Shown: positions 1 through 11,167, counted from the stretch's first letter. The stretch: DNA of 64,000 bases from JACZUI01 sp965216725 (GCA_965216725.1 CBDCGI010000001.1:1-64000), one strand, 5' to 3'. A program made the numbers and translations. The notes: generated by a model from the letters alone, not told the origin.

Positions 1-2
1 TC

Positions 3-257
3 TTGGGCATTGTTGCCCTCGCTGATCGTTCAGACCATCCCCGGGTGGGTGAGCGCCGGGTCTTCACCGAAGATTTGACCGAATACGCCGTCCCCTGGGT
101 GAGCACAGTCGAATCCTGGGGTGAGTCCGCCATGGCCAGGCTGATGAGTCTCACTGTGGTCGGAGATCTCGTATCGTGGATGCTGGCCGAGAATGCGGGT
201 GTGGACCCCACTCCGGTCGCCACGATCGAGAAGCTAAAGGTGATGCTCAAGGGCTGA
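3..257 (+). CDS. Phosphoglucose/phosphomannose isomerase-like protein, C-terminal part (5' end outside window)
   Basis: Only the last ~84 codons are inside the window, so the listed start is not the real one. The visible tail has the pattern seen at the C terminus of bifunctional phosphoglucose/phosphomannose isomerases (SIS-domain family): a helix with GDLVSWMLAENAGVDPTPV followed by an EKLK motif near the stop. These enzymes interconvert fructose-6-phosphate with glucose-6- or mannose-6-phosphate in the cytoplasm. The gene lies 54 bases before ahcY on the same strand, an arrangement also seen in other actinobacteria. Family assignment from such a short tail is moderately secure; which isomerase activity dominates cannot be judged. 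Confidence 0.6.
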   Translation: MGIVALADRSDHPRVGERRVFTEDLTEYAVPWVSTVESWGESAMARLMSLTVVGDLVSWMLAENAGVDPTPVATIEKLKVMLKG

Positions 258-311
258 GGCCCAGACGACCGCCCGTTTCCCCCAGTTCCAGAAGAATGGA
301 TATCGACAGCG

Positions 312-1565
312 ATGAACATGAACTACGACATAGCCAATCCCGAACTTGCCCCAGGGGGCCAGCGCCGCGTGGAATGGGCGGGCCGCAGAATGCCTGCCCT
401 GGCGTCTATCCGTGAGCGATTCACCCGTGAAAAGCCGCTGGAGGGCCACGTGGTCGCAGCCTGCCTCCATGTCACGGCCGAGACTGCGAATCTCATGCTT
501 GCGCTCAGAGATGGAGGGGCCGAGGCCATCCTTTGCGCTTCGAACCCGCTTTCCACGCAGGATGACGTGGCTGCAGCGCTCGTCGCCGATGGCATCCCGG
601 TGTTTGCTATCAGGGGCGAGGATTCCGAGACCTATTACAAGCACATCAACGCCGTACTCGATCATGCCCCGGCGGTGACCATGGACGACGGCGCTGATCT
701 CGCCACCGTCCTGCACACCGACCGACGTGACATCGAGATCATCGGTTCCACCGAGGAGACGACAACCGGAGTGATCAGACTCAGGGCAATGGCGGAGGAT
801 GGGACGCTCAGAGTTCCGGTGGTCGCGGTCAACGATTCCGCGACAAAGCACCTCTTCGACAACCGCTATGGAACGGGGCAGTCCTCAATGGACGGGATCA
901 TTCGCGCCACCAACATGCTGATTGCCGGTCAGCAGGTAGTCGTCGTCGGCTACGGCGATTGCGGTCGGGGAGTGGCTTCGCGTGCTGACGGTTTGGGGGC
1001 TCACGTGATTGTCGTCGAAGTCGATCCGGTGCGTGCCCTATCGGCAGCCATGGACGGGTTTCGGGTGATGACAGCCCTCGAAGCCGCTGCCGTGGGCGAC
1101 CTCTTCATCACGGTGACGGGCAACAAGCACGTGCTTCGCAAAGAGCACTTCGACGTCATGAAAGACGGCGCCATCATGGCCAACTCGGGGCATTTCGACA
1201 TCGAGCTCGATTTGGCGACGTTGCGTGCCGAGGCGGTCGCTCGACGAGAAGTCCGAGAGAATCTCGAGGAGTTCGAAACCGCCGACGGAAGGCGGCTGCT
1301 CGTCGTCGCGGAAGGGCGTCTGGTCAATCTGGGGGCGGCCGAAGGCCACCCCGCCGATGTGATGGACATGTCCTTCTCGAACCAGGCTTTGGCCGCCGAA
1401 TACCTGATCAAGAACCAAGGGAAGCTGGAGCCCAAGATCTACACGCTGCCGTCGGAGATCGACGACGAGGTGGCAGCCATCAAGTTGGAGCACCTCGGTG
1501 GTGGTTTGGAGAAGCTGACGGACGAGCAGATCGACTATCTCAGCGGGTGGCAGGAAGGCACTTGA
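312..1565 (+). CDS. ahcY: Adenosylhomocysteinase (S-adenosylhomocysteine hydrolase)
   Basis: This 417-residue cytoplasmic enzyme splits S-adenosylhomocysteine into adenosine and homocysteine, relieving product inhibition of methyltransferases. The sequence shows HVTAETANL (residues 53-61), GSTEETTTGV (145-154), the substrate/NAD segment VNDSATKHLFDNRYGTGQS (173-191) and the Rossmann loop GYGDCGRG (213-220). It is the short form that lacks the ~40-residue insertion of eukaryotic and many proteobacterial enzymes, and it ends in YLSGWQEGT rather than the PxxYRY tail. The first ATG is used; a second ATG two codons later is equally possible because no strong ribosome site is visible. It probably shares a transcript with the upstream isomerase gene. 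Confidence 0.95.
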   Translation: MNMNYDIANPELAPGGQRRVEWAGRRMPALASIRERFTREKPLEGHVVAACLHVTAETANLMLALRDGGAEAILCASNPLSTQDDVAAALVADGIPVFAIRGEDSETYYKHINAVLDHAPAVTMDDGADLATVLHTDRRDIEIIGSTEETTTGVIRLRAMAEDGTLRVPVVAVNDSATKHLFDNRYGTGQSSMDGIIRATNMLIAGQQVVVVGYGDCGRGVASRADGLGAHVIVVEVDPVRALSAAMDGFRVMTALEAAAVGDLFITVTGNKHVLRKEHFDVMKDGAIMANSGHFDIELDLATLRAEAVARREVRENLEEFETADGRRLLVVAEGRLVNLGAAEGHPADVMDMSFSNQALAAEYLIKNQGKLEPKIYTLPSEIDDEVAAIKLEHLGGGLEKLTDEQIDYLSGWQEGT

Positions 1566-1569
1566 CGTC

Positions 1570-1588
1570 CCTCGACGGACGGTCGAGG
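1570..1588 (+). terminator. Hairpin after ahcY, possible terminator
   Basis: Seven-base arms CCTCGAC (1570-1576) and GTCGAGG (1582-1588) form a perfect stem five bases after the ahcY stop. No T-run follows, so termination is only inferred. A perfect 10-bp palindrome GTTCTAGAAC lies at 1608-1617, between this hairpin and the next gene, and could be an operator. Confidence 0.3.
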
Positions 1589-1730
1589 AGTTGAGGGTGA
1601 GCAGGTAGTTCTAGAACCTTTTGGTATCCGTCTCGAAGAGTCATCGGGCCGTAACGGCTTCGTAACGGGTGGTCTGCTAGAAGTCTGTGACATGAGACCG
1701 CGAACAGTGGTCATGAGGGAAGGAGACTTG

Positions 1731-2072
1731 ATGAGGAGCCGAATACGCCTTGTCACCTTGGCGCTGGCCATGGCGGCGACGATGACAATCGGGACGGCAG
1801 CGGTGGCGGACCCGGGGTTGAGTGCGGGGGAGCCCAACTGTCTTGGACAGCGGAACAAGCATTCCAATGATCCGCACGGGCATCACGGATTGACTCCAGC
1901 TGAACGAGCGGATCTCTTGCAGGAGACGATCCAGTTCTTCCATCCTCTGTCGCCTCCTGATTTTCAGGCGTTCTTGGAGGATTTCTTTGGTGAGGACCTT
2001 CAGGTGAGTGTGGGCGAGAAGAACCGGTGGACCAAAGCCGTCTGTGCCGGTGAGGTTCAATTCCCTGAGTAG
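1731..2072 (+). CDS. Small secreted protein of unknown function
   Basis: The product is 113 residues. It begins with a clear Sec signal peptide: a basic start (MRSRIR), an alanine/leucine-rich core and a likely AVA|DPG cleavage site near residue 28. The mature part has a histidine-rich stretch (PHGHHGLT), an acidic/aromatic helix region (FHPLSPPDFQAFLEDFFGED) and two cysteines that could form a disulfide. ATG 1731 is chosen over ATG 1692 because a good ribosome site (AAGGAGA) sits seven bases upstream and the signal peptide starts there. It lies alone between hairpins at 1570-1588 and 2102-2130. I do not recognise a family. Confidence 0.65.
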   Translation: MRSRIRLVTLALAMAATMTIGTAAVADPGLSAGEPNCLGQRNKHSNDPHGHHGLTPAERADLLQETIQFFHPLSPPDFQAFLEDFFGEDLQVSVGEKNRWTKAVCAGEVQFPE

Positions 2073-2101
2073 GCATCTTCAAATCCTCGCCTGAGTCCGA
2101 T

Positions 2102-2130
2102 GTTCCCCCGAGCCCGCGGGCTCGGGGAAC
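2102..2130 (+). terminator. Strong GC-rich hairpin after the small secreted gene
   Basis: The arms at 2102-2115 and 2118-2130 pair over 13 bases with one bulged C, closing on a two-base loop. It lies 30 bases past the stop of the upstream gene and before comF. There is no T-tract, as is common for actinobacterial terminators. The rest of the 200-base gap to comF shows nothing else clear. Confidence 0.5.
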
Positions 2131-2271
2131 GATGACTTCTTGTCGACGAGCGATCGTGGAGTGAGGGCCACCGAACCTCCAGGAGGCCGGGCAAACGCGG
2201 ACCGAGGACATTTGCCCGTAAGGGCAGGCCTCTGCCAAGAACGTGTCCCTTCGCGCCTTTAGGTTCAGGCC

Positions 2272-2865
2272 ATGGTTTGTGTCGGATGTCTCAAGGCCTC
2301 GGGAGACCGACTGTGTCCAGGATGCTTCCGGAAGCTCATTCCTACAGCGGATCGAGTTCTGGCCGGTGGAGTATTGATGGCGACCGCTTTCGAGCACACC
2401 GGTCTTGCCGCGGACCTGATGCATGGGCTCAAGTACCGGGGAGTCACGGGATATGCCCGGGTTGTAGCCGACGAACTGGGACCGCGGCTGCCTCAGCTTC
2501 CCCTCGTGCCCGTACCTCGGGTCTGGACGAGGTACCTGAGATACGGAGTCGACCCTTCGGCGGAGCTGGCCGTCAGCCTGGGCAGGTCGATGGGATCACC
2601 GGTTTGGCCGCTGTTGAGCAGACCGCTCCACACTGCTCGCAGAGCGGGCCACAACATAAGTCGTGGCGCACCCGCGTTTGCGCTGCGACGCCAAGTCCCC
2701 ACTCCGGTCATCCTCGTCGACGATGTGGTGACCACCGGCGTCACGCTGAGAGCCGCGGTAAACGCCCTGGGTAGGCCGAACGTCGGAATGGTTGTGGCGG
2801 CAAACGACGCTTTTCGACCTGCTCGGGTCGCATTTGGCTCAAGGGAGGGGACTAGACAGCCGTAA
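2272..2865 (+). CDS. comF: ComF-family phosphoribosyltransferase-like protein
   Basis: The 197-residue protein has the ComF layout. An N-terminal CxxC...CxxC zinc motif (Cys3, Cys6, Cys15, Cys18) is followed by a type I phosphoribosyltransferase fold whose PRPP loop reads VILVDDVVTTGVTL near residues 147-160. In naturally competent bacteria ComF is linked to DNA uptake; in most actinobacteria its role is not established. Position before secA is conserved in actinobacteria, although a hibernation-factor gene usually lies between them and here a response regulator does. The next gene starts nine bases after this stop, so the two are probably cotranscribed. Confidence 0.85.
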   Translation: MVCVGCLKASGDRLCPGCFRKLIPTADRVLAGGVLMATAFEHTGLAADLMHGLKYRGVTGYARVVADELGPRLPQLPLVPVPRVWTRYLRYGVDPSAELAVSLGRSMGSPVWPLLSRPLHTARRAGHNISRGAPAFALRRQVPTPVILVDDVVTTGVTLRAAVNALGRPNVGMVVAANDAFRPARVAFGSREGTRQP

Positions 2866-2874
2866 ACATCGCAG

Positions 2875-3525
2875 ATGGCCTCTGTACTCATTGTTGACGA
2901 TGCAGAGCTTTTTCGGGAGGCGCTGAAGGCGGCGTTTGCTCAAGAAGGCTTTTCTGTTGTAGGTGACGCCGCCGACGCGATGACCGCGATCGATTTGGCA
3001 CGTGAGCATCGCCCCGACCTGGTGATGCTCGACGTCTTGATGCCCGGCATGTCCGGTCTTGAAGTGGTGGGAGCGATCATGAAAGCCAGCCCGACCACCA
3101 GGGTCGTGTTGTTGACGTCCAGCGAGTCTGCTGAGGATCTCTTGGCCGCTGTCAAGGTCGGAGCATCCGGTTATCTCACCAAAGACACACCCTTGCCACG
3201 ATTGGTGGCAGCCATGCACGACGTCGTGGACGGAGGTGCGGCGGTTTCTCCGGCGATGGCCGAGAAGTTGCTCGCCTCCCTGCGTGATCTTCTCCGGCAT
3301 CAGGGAAGCGCTATCGGCCGTCGACCGGAGCTAACCGGCCGGGAGCTGGAGATTCTCAAGCTGGTCGGATCGGGCAAGACTTCCCGGGAGATTGCCGACG
3401 ACCTCTATATCTCGGTGAACACAGTCCGGAATCATGTGCGGAACGTCTTGGACAAACTGGGAATGAGCTCGAGGTTCGAGGCGGTTACCTGGGCACACCG
3501 CGAGGGTCTGATCGAAATTCGCTGA
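2875..3525 (+). CDS. NarL/FixJ-type response regulator (orphan)
   Basis: This 216-residue transcription regulator has a receiver domain (residues 1-120) with the acidic pair Asp8-Asp9, the phospho-acceptor Asp53 in MLDVLMPG, and Lys in YLTKD. A LuxR-type helix-turn-helix follows at about residues 145-200 (LTGRELEILKLVGSGKTSREIA, then VNTVRNHVRNVLDKL). No histidine kinase is encoded nearby, so it is an orphan. It sits nine bases after comF and 57 bases before secA. What it controls cannot be told from the window. Confidence 0.9.
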   Translation: MASVLIVDDAELFREALKAAFAQEGFSVVGDAADAMTAIDLAREHRPDLVMLDVLMPGMSGLEVVGAIMKASPTTRVVLLTSSESAEDLLAAVKVGASGYLTKDTPLPRLVAAMHDVVDGGAAVSPAMAEKLLASLRDLLRHQGSAIGRRPELTGRELEILKLVGSGKTSREIADDLYISVNTVRNHVRNVLDKLGMSSRFEAVTWAHREGLIEIR

Positions 3526-3582
3526 GTCCTCGGATTTCTCGATCCGGCCTAATCGCCCGCCCAAGTAGAATGGACCCCCTCA

Positions 3583-6201
<2,619 letters not shown>

Positions 6202-6216
6202 ATCCGTAGCGATTCT

Positions 6217-6310
6217 TTCCTCCCCCAGGGAGGGCAGCCGACCTTTTCCTCCCCCAGGGAGCGCAGCGACCGTCGGGGGAGGTGGCGCCGTAGGCGACGG
6301 AGGGGGAGAG
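6217..6310. repeat. REP-like repeat: two direct copies of a CTCCCCCAGGGAG unit plus inverted copies
   Basis: The unit TTCCTCCCCCAGGGAG-GCAGC-GACC occurs at 6217-6243 and again, slightly changed, at 6246-6271. The second copy faces inverted elements: CCTCCCCC (6248-6255) pairs with GGGGGAGG (6275-6282), and a further GGAGGGGGAGAG block ends the array at about 6310. The same pattern of C-rich/G-rich palindromes is typical of dispersed REP-like sequences. It fills most of the gap between secA and the DUF222 gene and could act as a bidirectional terminator. Confidence 0.6.
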
Positions 6311-6378
6311 TCTTCCTCCTGACTACTGCAAAATATTCTTGAATATCCGTGTCAAACCTCTTGTTTCTGTCGGGCGGA

Positions 6379-6390
6379 GAACGTATGTTC
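6379..6390 (+). promoter_or_regulatory. LexA (SOS) box, GAAC-N4-GTTC
   Basis: GAACGTATGTTC is an exact match to the core of the mycobacterial/Gram-positive LexA operator (GAAC, four bases, GTTC). It ends five bases before the ATG at 6396. Repressor bound here would overlap the transcription start or ribosome site of the DUF222/HNH gene. Several mycobacterial 13E12-family (DUF222) genes are known members of the LexA regulon, which supports the reading. Confidence 0.65.
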
Positions 6391-6395
6391 GAGTC

Positions 6396-7532
6396 ATGGA
6401 ATGGATGGTTTCTTCCGCCGACGAGATCGATGAGGGCTTCGCTCATTTCTCGACTATGCGTGCCGCGGTAGACGCTGAACTTTGTCGGCTGATCCAGGCG
6501 GCCGATGCCTCTCAGGTGTGGATGTCCGATGGAGCCCGCTCGTTGGCAGAGTGGGTATCGCTACGGCTCCGAATCAGGTTCTCGGCTGCGAAACGGATGG
6601 TCGCGATGGCTCGTCGTCTGCTCGACCTGCCGGTTGTGTTCTCCGCCTTCGCCGAGGGCGAATTGTCTTGGGACGAGGTGGACTCCATCTCCCGAGTGGC
6701 GACATCCGAGACCGAGGAGTCTCTTCTCAGGGAAATGGCCGGCTTGTCCAACCATGAGCTGGACCGTCTGGCCCGTCATGCCAAGCCCCCAACGGACGAT
6801 GAAGAGCAAGAGGTGTGGGAGAGGCGGCGGCTGGTACGTCAGTGGAACCTGGACCAGTCAGAACTCAAGTTTTGGGGCAATCTGCATGGTGATGCGGGTC
6901 AAGCCTTCGACACTGCCATCGACGAAGCGGTAGACCGGATGCCGGCCAACCCAGAGACCGGGATGTTCGATCCGGTCGAGACACGGGCTGCGGATGCGCT
7001 AGCTGAGCTGTCAGCCACTACCGGCGACCGCTTTTCACCACCGCAAGTCACCCTTCATGCCGACCTCGACGCCCTCACCAGCGACGTGCCGTCCGTCGCT
7101 GAGTTGGCCTCGGGCGCGCTGATACCCAATGAGGCCGCAAGACGGCTGTGTTGTGACGCGATGGTCGAAACCGCGATTCGCGAAGGAAACGTGATCATTG
7201 GAGTGGGACGCAACACCCGAGTAGTTCCCGGGTGGTTACGCCGCCAACTCCAACACCGCGACGGCGGACGATGCCGGTTCCCCGGATGCGGAGGCAGAAG
7301 GTGGCTACAAGCCCACCACATAAGACACTGGGCCGATGGCGGTCCCACTGATCTCGACAATCTGATACTCCTGTGCGGGCACCACCGCCGGTTCCTCCAC
7401 GAACATCAGTGGACCATCACCACGACGGGCGACCAGATCATCTTTGGCAAACCGGACGGGACCATCTACCCGACCAAGCCGCCATCCCTACACCCCAGAC
7501 TCGCACAACTCACGACCAGCCGAAGTCCCTAG
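6396..7532 (+). CDS. 13E12-family protein: DUF222 plus C-terminal HNH nuclease
   Basis: The 378-residue protein has the N-terminal DUF222 region of the actinobacterial 13E12 repeat family (SLAEWVSLRLR, about 50-75) and a C-terminal HNH domain (GRCRFPGCGG..LQAHHIRHWADGGPTD..NLILLC..HH) at about 295-345, with the Cys pairs and His residues expected for metal binding. ATG 6396 is preferred over TTG 6339 because the LexA box lies directly upstream and an earlier start would run through it. ATG 6405 is also possible. Function is unknown; DNA-damage induction and nuclease activity are inferences. These genes are often multicopy and mobile in actinobacteria. Confidence 0.85.
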   Translation: MEWMVSSADEIDEGFAHFSTMRAAVDAELCRLIQAADASQVWMSDGARSLAEWVSLRLRIRFSAAKRMVAMARRLLDLPVVFSAFAEGELSWDEVDSISRVATSETEESLLREMAGLSNHELDRLARHAKPPTDDEEQEVWERRRLVRQWNLDQSELKFWGNLHGDAGQAFDTAIDEAVDRMPANPETGMFDPVETRAADALAELSATTGDRFSPPQVTLHADLDALTSDVPSVAELASGALIPNEAARRLCCDAMVETAIREGNVIIGVGRNTRVVPGWLRRQLQHRDGGRCRFPGCGGRRWLQAHHIRHWADGGPTDLDNLILLCGHHRRFLHEHQWTITTTGDQIIFGKPDGTIYPTKPPSLHPRLAQLTTSRSP

Positions 7533-7575
7533 CGGCACTCGCCGCCCCCACCGCCACAGCTGATTCTCATTACCA

Positions 7576-7812
7576 TCACCGAGCCGGCCAGACCCTGGGA
7601 TCATGGCTGAAGTAAGCGCGTCGCGGCTTCAGTTCCTTGATTCGCTCGGCGGACATCCTTGTCAGCTTTTGTTCTTCGAAACCCAAGGGCTCGACCGAAG
7701 CCCCTGAATCGAGCTCGTCGCAGTCAAGAACCGCCTGGCCAGCCACGACATCGATGCTTTCCTCATGCGTCACAGTACGCATCGTCTTGGCGTGGTTGGA
7801 TCCTGCACCCAT
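7576..7812 (-). pseudogene. Probable C-terminal fragment of an MBL-fold (lactonase-like) hydrolase
   Basis: The 331-base gap between the HNH gene and prfB contains an open frame on the minus strand whose last ~60 residues (HEESIDVVAGQAVLD ... ERIKELKPRRAYFSHDPRVW) resemble the C-terminal end of metallo-beta-lactamase-fold hydrolases of the acyl-homoserine-lactonase type, including the final FSHD metal ligand. The HxHxDH part and the rest of the fold are absent, so this is a remnant rather than a working gene. The assignment is from memory of the family pattern only. Confidence 0.4.
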
Positions 7813-7863
7813 CTACGATGATTTGATCCGCCCTGCCTCGAGGCGGGGAGACCGATCCGACCT

Positions 7864-8997
7864 ATGAGTATCGATACTGCCGATCCCCAGACGCTGCTTG
7901 CCGACTTGCGCCGTCGGGTCGAAGAGGCCCGAGGATTTCTTGACCTCGACACCAAGGCCCAAGAGTTGGTAGAGCTTCGAGACAAGGTGGGCTCTCCCGA
8001 CCTTTGGGACGACCCGGACGAAGCTCGAGCTGTGAGCCGGCGCTTGGCCAGATACGAAGGTCTGTTCGAGAAGGTTGACGGCCTCGATTCCACTATCGAA
8101 GACGCCGAGGTCCTTCTCGAGCTCGCCATCGAGGCAGACGATGAAAACTCGCGAACCGAGGCCCTCACGGAGTTGGAATCCGTTTCGAGGGTGCTGGACG
8201 AGCTCGAGCTCGAATCACTGTTTTTCGACGAGTACGACGAGGCCGATGCAATCCTCACCGTGCACGCCGGTTCGGGCGGCGTCGACGCTCAAGATTGGGC
8301 GGAGATTCTCACCCGGATGTATCAGCGATTCCTCAACGACAACGGGTTCAGCGTGACGTTGGAGGAGATGACCGACGGCGACGAAGCCGGTATCAAGTCG
8401 GCCACGCTCACGGTTCGAGGTGACCGTGCTTACGGAACCCTCGAGTCGGAGCGCGGCGTTCATCGTCTGGTGAGGATCAGCCCTTTCGATTCCAATGCCC
8501 GGCGGCACACCAGCTTCGCTGGAGTTGACGTGGTTCCCGATCTCGGTGATCAGGCCGACGTCGAGATCAAGGAGGAAGACCTCCGCATCGACACATATCG
8601 CTCACAGGGCGCCGGTGGCCAGCACGTCAATACCACAGACTCGGCCGTCCGGATCACCCACATCCCCACGGGCGAGGTCGTCCAATGCCAAAACGAGCGC
8701 TCCCAGCTTCAGAACAAGAACCGGGCGATGGAGATGCTGAAGTCGCGCCTCGCCGAGCGGGCAAGACTGGAACGCATGGAGCACCTGGACGAGATTCGAG
8801 GCGAAAAAGGAGAAGCCGCCTGGGGCCGCCAGATCAGAAGCTACGTGATGCAGCCATACCAAATGGTGAAGGATTTGAGGACCTCGCATGAGGTCGGGAA
8901 CATCCAGGGCGTCCTCGACGGTGGCGTCATGGAGTTTGTCGAGTCGTACCTGCGGTGGCGGCGAGCCAACCACGAGGCAAGCGCAGATTCCGCGTAG
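7864..8997 (+). CDS. prfB: Peptide chain release factor 2
   Basis: RF2 releases finished peptides at UGA and UAA. The 377-residue protein carries the SPF anticodon-like tripeptide (residues 206-208, RISPFDSNARRH) and the catalytic GGQ (251-253). The reading frame is continuous from the ATG at 7864, so the programmed +1 frameshift used by many bacteria to autoregulate prfB is absent. It heads the conserved actinobacterial block prfB-ftsE-ftsX-smpB-ssrA. Confidence 0.97.
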   Translation: MSIDTADPQTLLADLRRRVEEARGFLDLDTKAQELVELRDKVGSPDLWDDPDEARAVSRRLARYEGLFEKVDGLDSTIEDAEVLLELAIEADDENSRTEALTELESVSRVLDELELESLFFDEYDEADAILTVHAGSGGVDAQDWAEILTRMYQRFLNDNGFSVTLEEMTDGDEAGIKSATLTVRGDRAYGTLESERGVHRLVRISPFDSNARRHTSFAGVDVVPDLGDQADVEIKEEDLRIDTYRSQGAGGQHVNTTDSAVRITHIPTGEVVQCQNERSQLQNKNRAMEMLKSRLAERARLERMEHLDEIRGEKGEAAWGRQIRSYVMQPYQMVKDLRTSHEVGNIQGVLDGGVMEFVESYLRWRRANHEASADSA

Positions 8998-9069
8998 TTC
9001 AACCAGCGTGGTTACCGTTTCTCGTACCACGGATTCGTGTGTCCCCCCTGCGAGACTCACCCCTCTGTC

Positions 9070-9759
9070 ATGATCCGACTCGAACACGTCACCAAGGTCT
9101 ATGAGGGCGGCACCATTGCCGCCAACGATGTCTCCCTCGATATCCAGAAGGGAGAGTTTGTGTTTCTCGTCGGGGCTTCTGGCTCCGGCAAGTCGACGTT
9201 GATTCGCCTCATGCTGCGCGACGAGCCCGCAACCAGAGGCAGGATCTGGGTCGCCGGCAAAGACATCACCAGCCTTCCGAAGTGGAAGATCCCCTACCTT
9301 CGGCGATCGGTGGGGACGGTGTTCCAGGATTACAAGCTTCTTCCTTCGAAGACGGTCGCCGAGAACGTCTCCTTCGCCCTGGAGGTGTTGGGTAGGCCGA
9401 GATCGGTGATCGGGCCCCAGGTGGAACAGGTGCTCGACCTGGTGGGGCTGGCTGACAAAGCAAACCGATATCCCCGTCAGCTCTCCGGTGGGGAACAGCA
9501 GAGAGTCTCCGTTGCCCGGTCGTTTGTCAACCGGCCGCCGATCATGCTGTGTGACGAGCCCACCGGAAACCTCGACCCGAAGACCTCGGTGGGAATCATG
9601 AAGCTGCTCGACCGCATCAATCGCACCGGGACCACCATCGTCATGGCGACCCACGACCACGCCATCGTCGACGCCATGCAACGTCGGGTGGTCGCCCTGG
9701 AGGACGGGAAGGTGATCAGAGACGAGCAGGCGGGACGTTACGAGAAGGTGGAGGAGTGA
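9070..9759 (+). CDS. ftsE: Cell-division ATP-binding protein FtsE
   Basis: FtsE is the cytoplasmic ATPase that, with FtsX, controls peptidoglycan hydrolases at the septum. The 229-residue protein has Walker A GASGSGKST (35-43), the signature LSGGEQQRVSVARSF and Walker B IMLCDEPTGNLDP. ATG 9070 (MIRLEHVTKVY) matches the family N terminus; the GTG at 9037 would add eleven unrelated residues. The last four bases overlap the ftsX start, so the pair is translationally coupled. Confidence 0.95.
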   Translation: MIRLEHVTKVYEGGTIAANDVSLDIQKGEFVFLVGASGSGKSTLIRLMLRDEPATRGRIWVAGKDITSLPKWKIPYLRRSVGTVFQDYKLLPSKTVAENVSFALEVLGRPRSVIGPQVEQVLDLVGLADKANRYPRQLSGGEQQRVSVARSFVNRPPIMLCDEPTGNLDPKTSVGIMKLLDRINRTGTTIVMATHDHAIVDAMQRRVVALEDGKVIRDEQAGRYEKVEE

Positions 9760-10682
9760 GCCGGGTCTTTTTCCTTCTTCGGGAGGCGATGGTCAACCTC
9801 CGCCGCAACTTCTTGGTTGTCGCCGGGGCTGTGCTCGCCGTATTCATCTCCTTGACGCTTGCGTTCGGCGCCCTGGTGGTCAACGAGGTACTCCGAATCA
9901 ACACCCTCGCCTGGCAGGAAGGCGTTCATGTGATCGTCTTCCTCAACGATGCCGGGGCCAACGGGGTGCCGGCCGACGCCCATGAAGTCCTGCTCGACGA
10001 GGTTCGCGGTTGGGAAGAGGTCAAAGACGCCTTCTATGTGAACAAAGCTGAAGCTTGGGTGGAGTTCCAGGAGATCTTCGCCGGCCAGGACGAGCTTCTC
10101 GAGATCGACCCCTCCGTGTTGCCGGCCTCGATCCGCATCGAGCTGGTGGCCATCGAGCTGCACTCCTCGGTCGAGTTCAAGCTCGAGCAAGACACATTGA
10201 CCGTTCTCAGGGTGCAGACGGCTGCGGAGGAGATCGAACAGCTCCAAAACCTCTCCAACGTCCTCAACGTGCTCGGGATCGGCCTCGCAGTGGTCCTGGG
10301 GATCTCAGCGGTGGTCCTCATCGCCAACACCATCCGTCTAGCCATCTATGCCCGTCGCGACGAGGTGGAGATCATGAAGCTCGTCGGCGCGTCGAATTGG
10401 TACATCAGAATTCCCTTCCTGCTCGAAGGTCTGATCGAGGGGCTGGTCGGTGCGGCGTTTGCCGTGGTGACCGTCTGGCTGCTGTCCGATCGTCTTGCCG
10501 ATGCCACGACGAGTTTCGCCTTGTTCCGACTCGATATTGGTAACCGGTTCTTCTTCACTTGGGGATTGCTCTTCCTCATCTTCGGCGCAGCCGCCGGTGT
10601 CGTTGGTTCTCTGCTCGGTCTGAGTCGCTACTTGCGCGAATCGGAGACGAGCATTCCCCAGATTCCCACCGGTGTCGTCTGA
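9756..10682 (+). CDS. ftsX: Cell-division permease-like protein FtsX
   Basis: The 308-residue membrane protein has one N-terminal membrane segment (about 20-45), a large extracytoplasmic loop rich in acidic residues (about 50-165) and three C-terminal membrane segments (about 170-195, 220-250, 270-295), the FtsX topology. The extracellular loop is where FtsX contacts hydrolases. It starts with GTG overlapping the ftsE stop and ends overlapping the smpB start by one base. Confidence 0.93.
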   Translation: MSRVFFLLREAMVNLRRNFLVVAGAVLAVFISLTLAFGALVVNEVLRINTLAWQEGVHVIVFLNDAGANGVPADAHEVLLDEVRGWEEVKDAFYVNKAEAWVEFQEIFAGQDELLEIDPSVLPASIRIELVAIELHSSVEFKLEQDTLTVLRVQTAAEEIEQLQNLSNVLNVLGIGLAVVLGISAVVLIANTIRLAIYARRDEVEIMKLVGASNWYIRIPFLLEGLIEGLVGAAFAVVTVWLLSDRLADATTSFALFRLDIGNRFFFTWGLLFLIFGAAAGVVGSLLGLSRYLRESETSIPQIPTGVV

Positions 10683-11143
10683 TGACCGGCTCGGGTGAGT
10701 CCGGGCGAATCAAAACCATCGCCTCCAACCGGAGGGCCCGGCGCAATTACACAGTCATCGACACGTTCGAGGCGGGGATAGCTCTCCTTGGCTCCGAGGT
10801 GAAGTCGATTCGTGACGGCAAAGTCGATCTGAAGGACTCGTATGCAGAGGTCAGATTCGGCGAGTTGTGGTTGGTTGGCGCATACATCGCCCCTTATGAG
10901 TTTGCCCGTGACGGCGGGCACGACCCTGAGCGTGAGCGGAAACTGCTGATGCATCGTCGTCAGATCGACAGGATCGCGGGGCAAGTCGCTGAGAAAGGTC
11001 TGACCTTGGTGCCGCTTCAGCTGTATTTCAGGAACGGGTTGGTCAAGGTCGACTTGGGTTTGGCAAAAGGGCGGAGCACTGTCGACAAGCGCCAGGCAAT
11101 GCGCGACCGTGACGACGAAAAAGAGATGCGCTGGCGCAGGTAG
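10682..11143 (+). CDS. smpB: SsrA-binding protein SmpB
   Basis: SmpB delivers tmRNA to stalled ribosomes for trans-translation. The 153-residue protein shows the conserved N-terminal NRRARRNYTVIDTFEAGI and LLGSEVKSIR, a central LHRRQI-type motif (LLMHRRQIDRI), and the KGRSTVDKRQAMRDRD C-terminal tail that enters the mRNA channel. The ATG at 10682 overlaps the last base of the ftsX stop. Its RNA partner ssrA lies 24 bases downstream. Confidence 0.96.
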   Translation: MTGSGESGRIKTIASNRRARRNYTVIDTFEAGIALLGSEVKSIRDGKVDLKDSYAEVRFGELWLVGAYIAPYEFARDGGHDPERERKLLMHRRQIDRIAGQVAEKGLTLVPLQLYFRNGLVKVDLGLAKGRSTVDKRQAMRDRDDEKEMRWRR

Positions 11144-11167
11144 AATGGACTTCATCGAATTCACCTT

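Noticed and set aside
258..311. S-adenosylhomocysteine riboswitch before ahcY
   Set aside because: Only 54 bases separate the genes and no SAH-aptamer pattern is visible.
7864..8000. Programmed frameshift in prfB
   Set aside because: The reading frame is continuous from ATG with no early in-frame TGA or slippery CTTTGA site.
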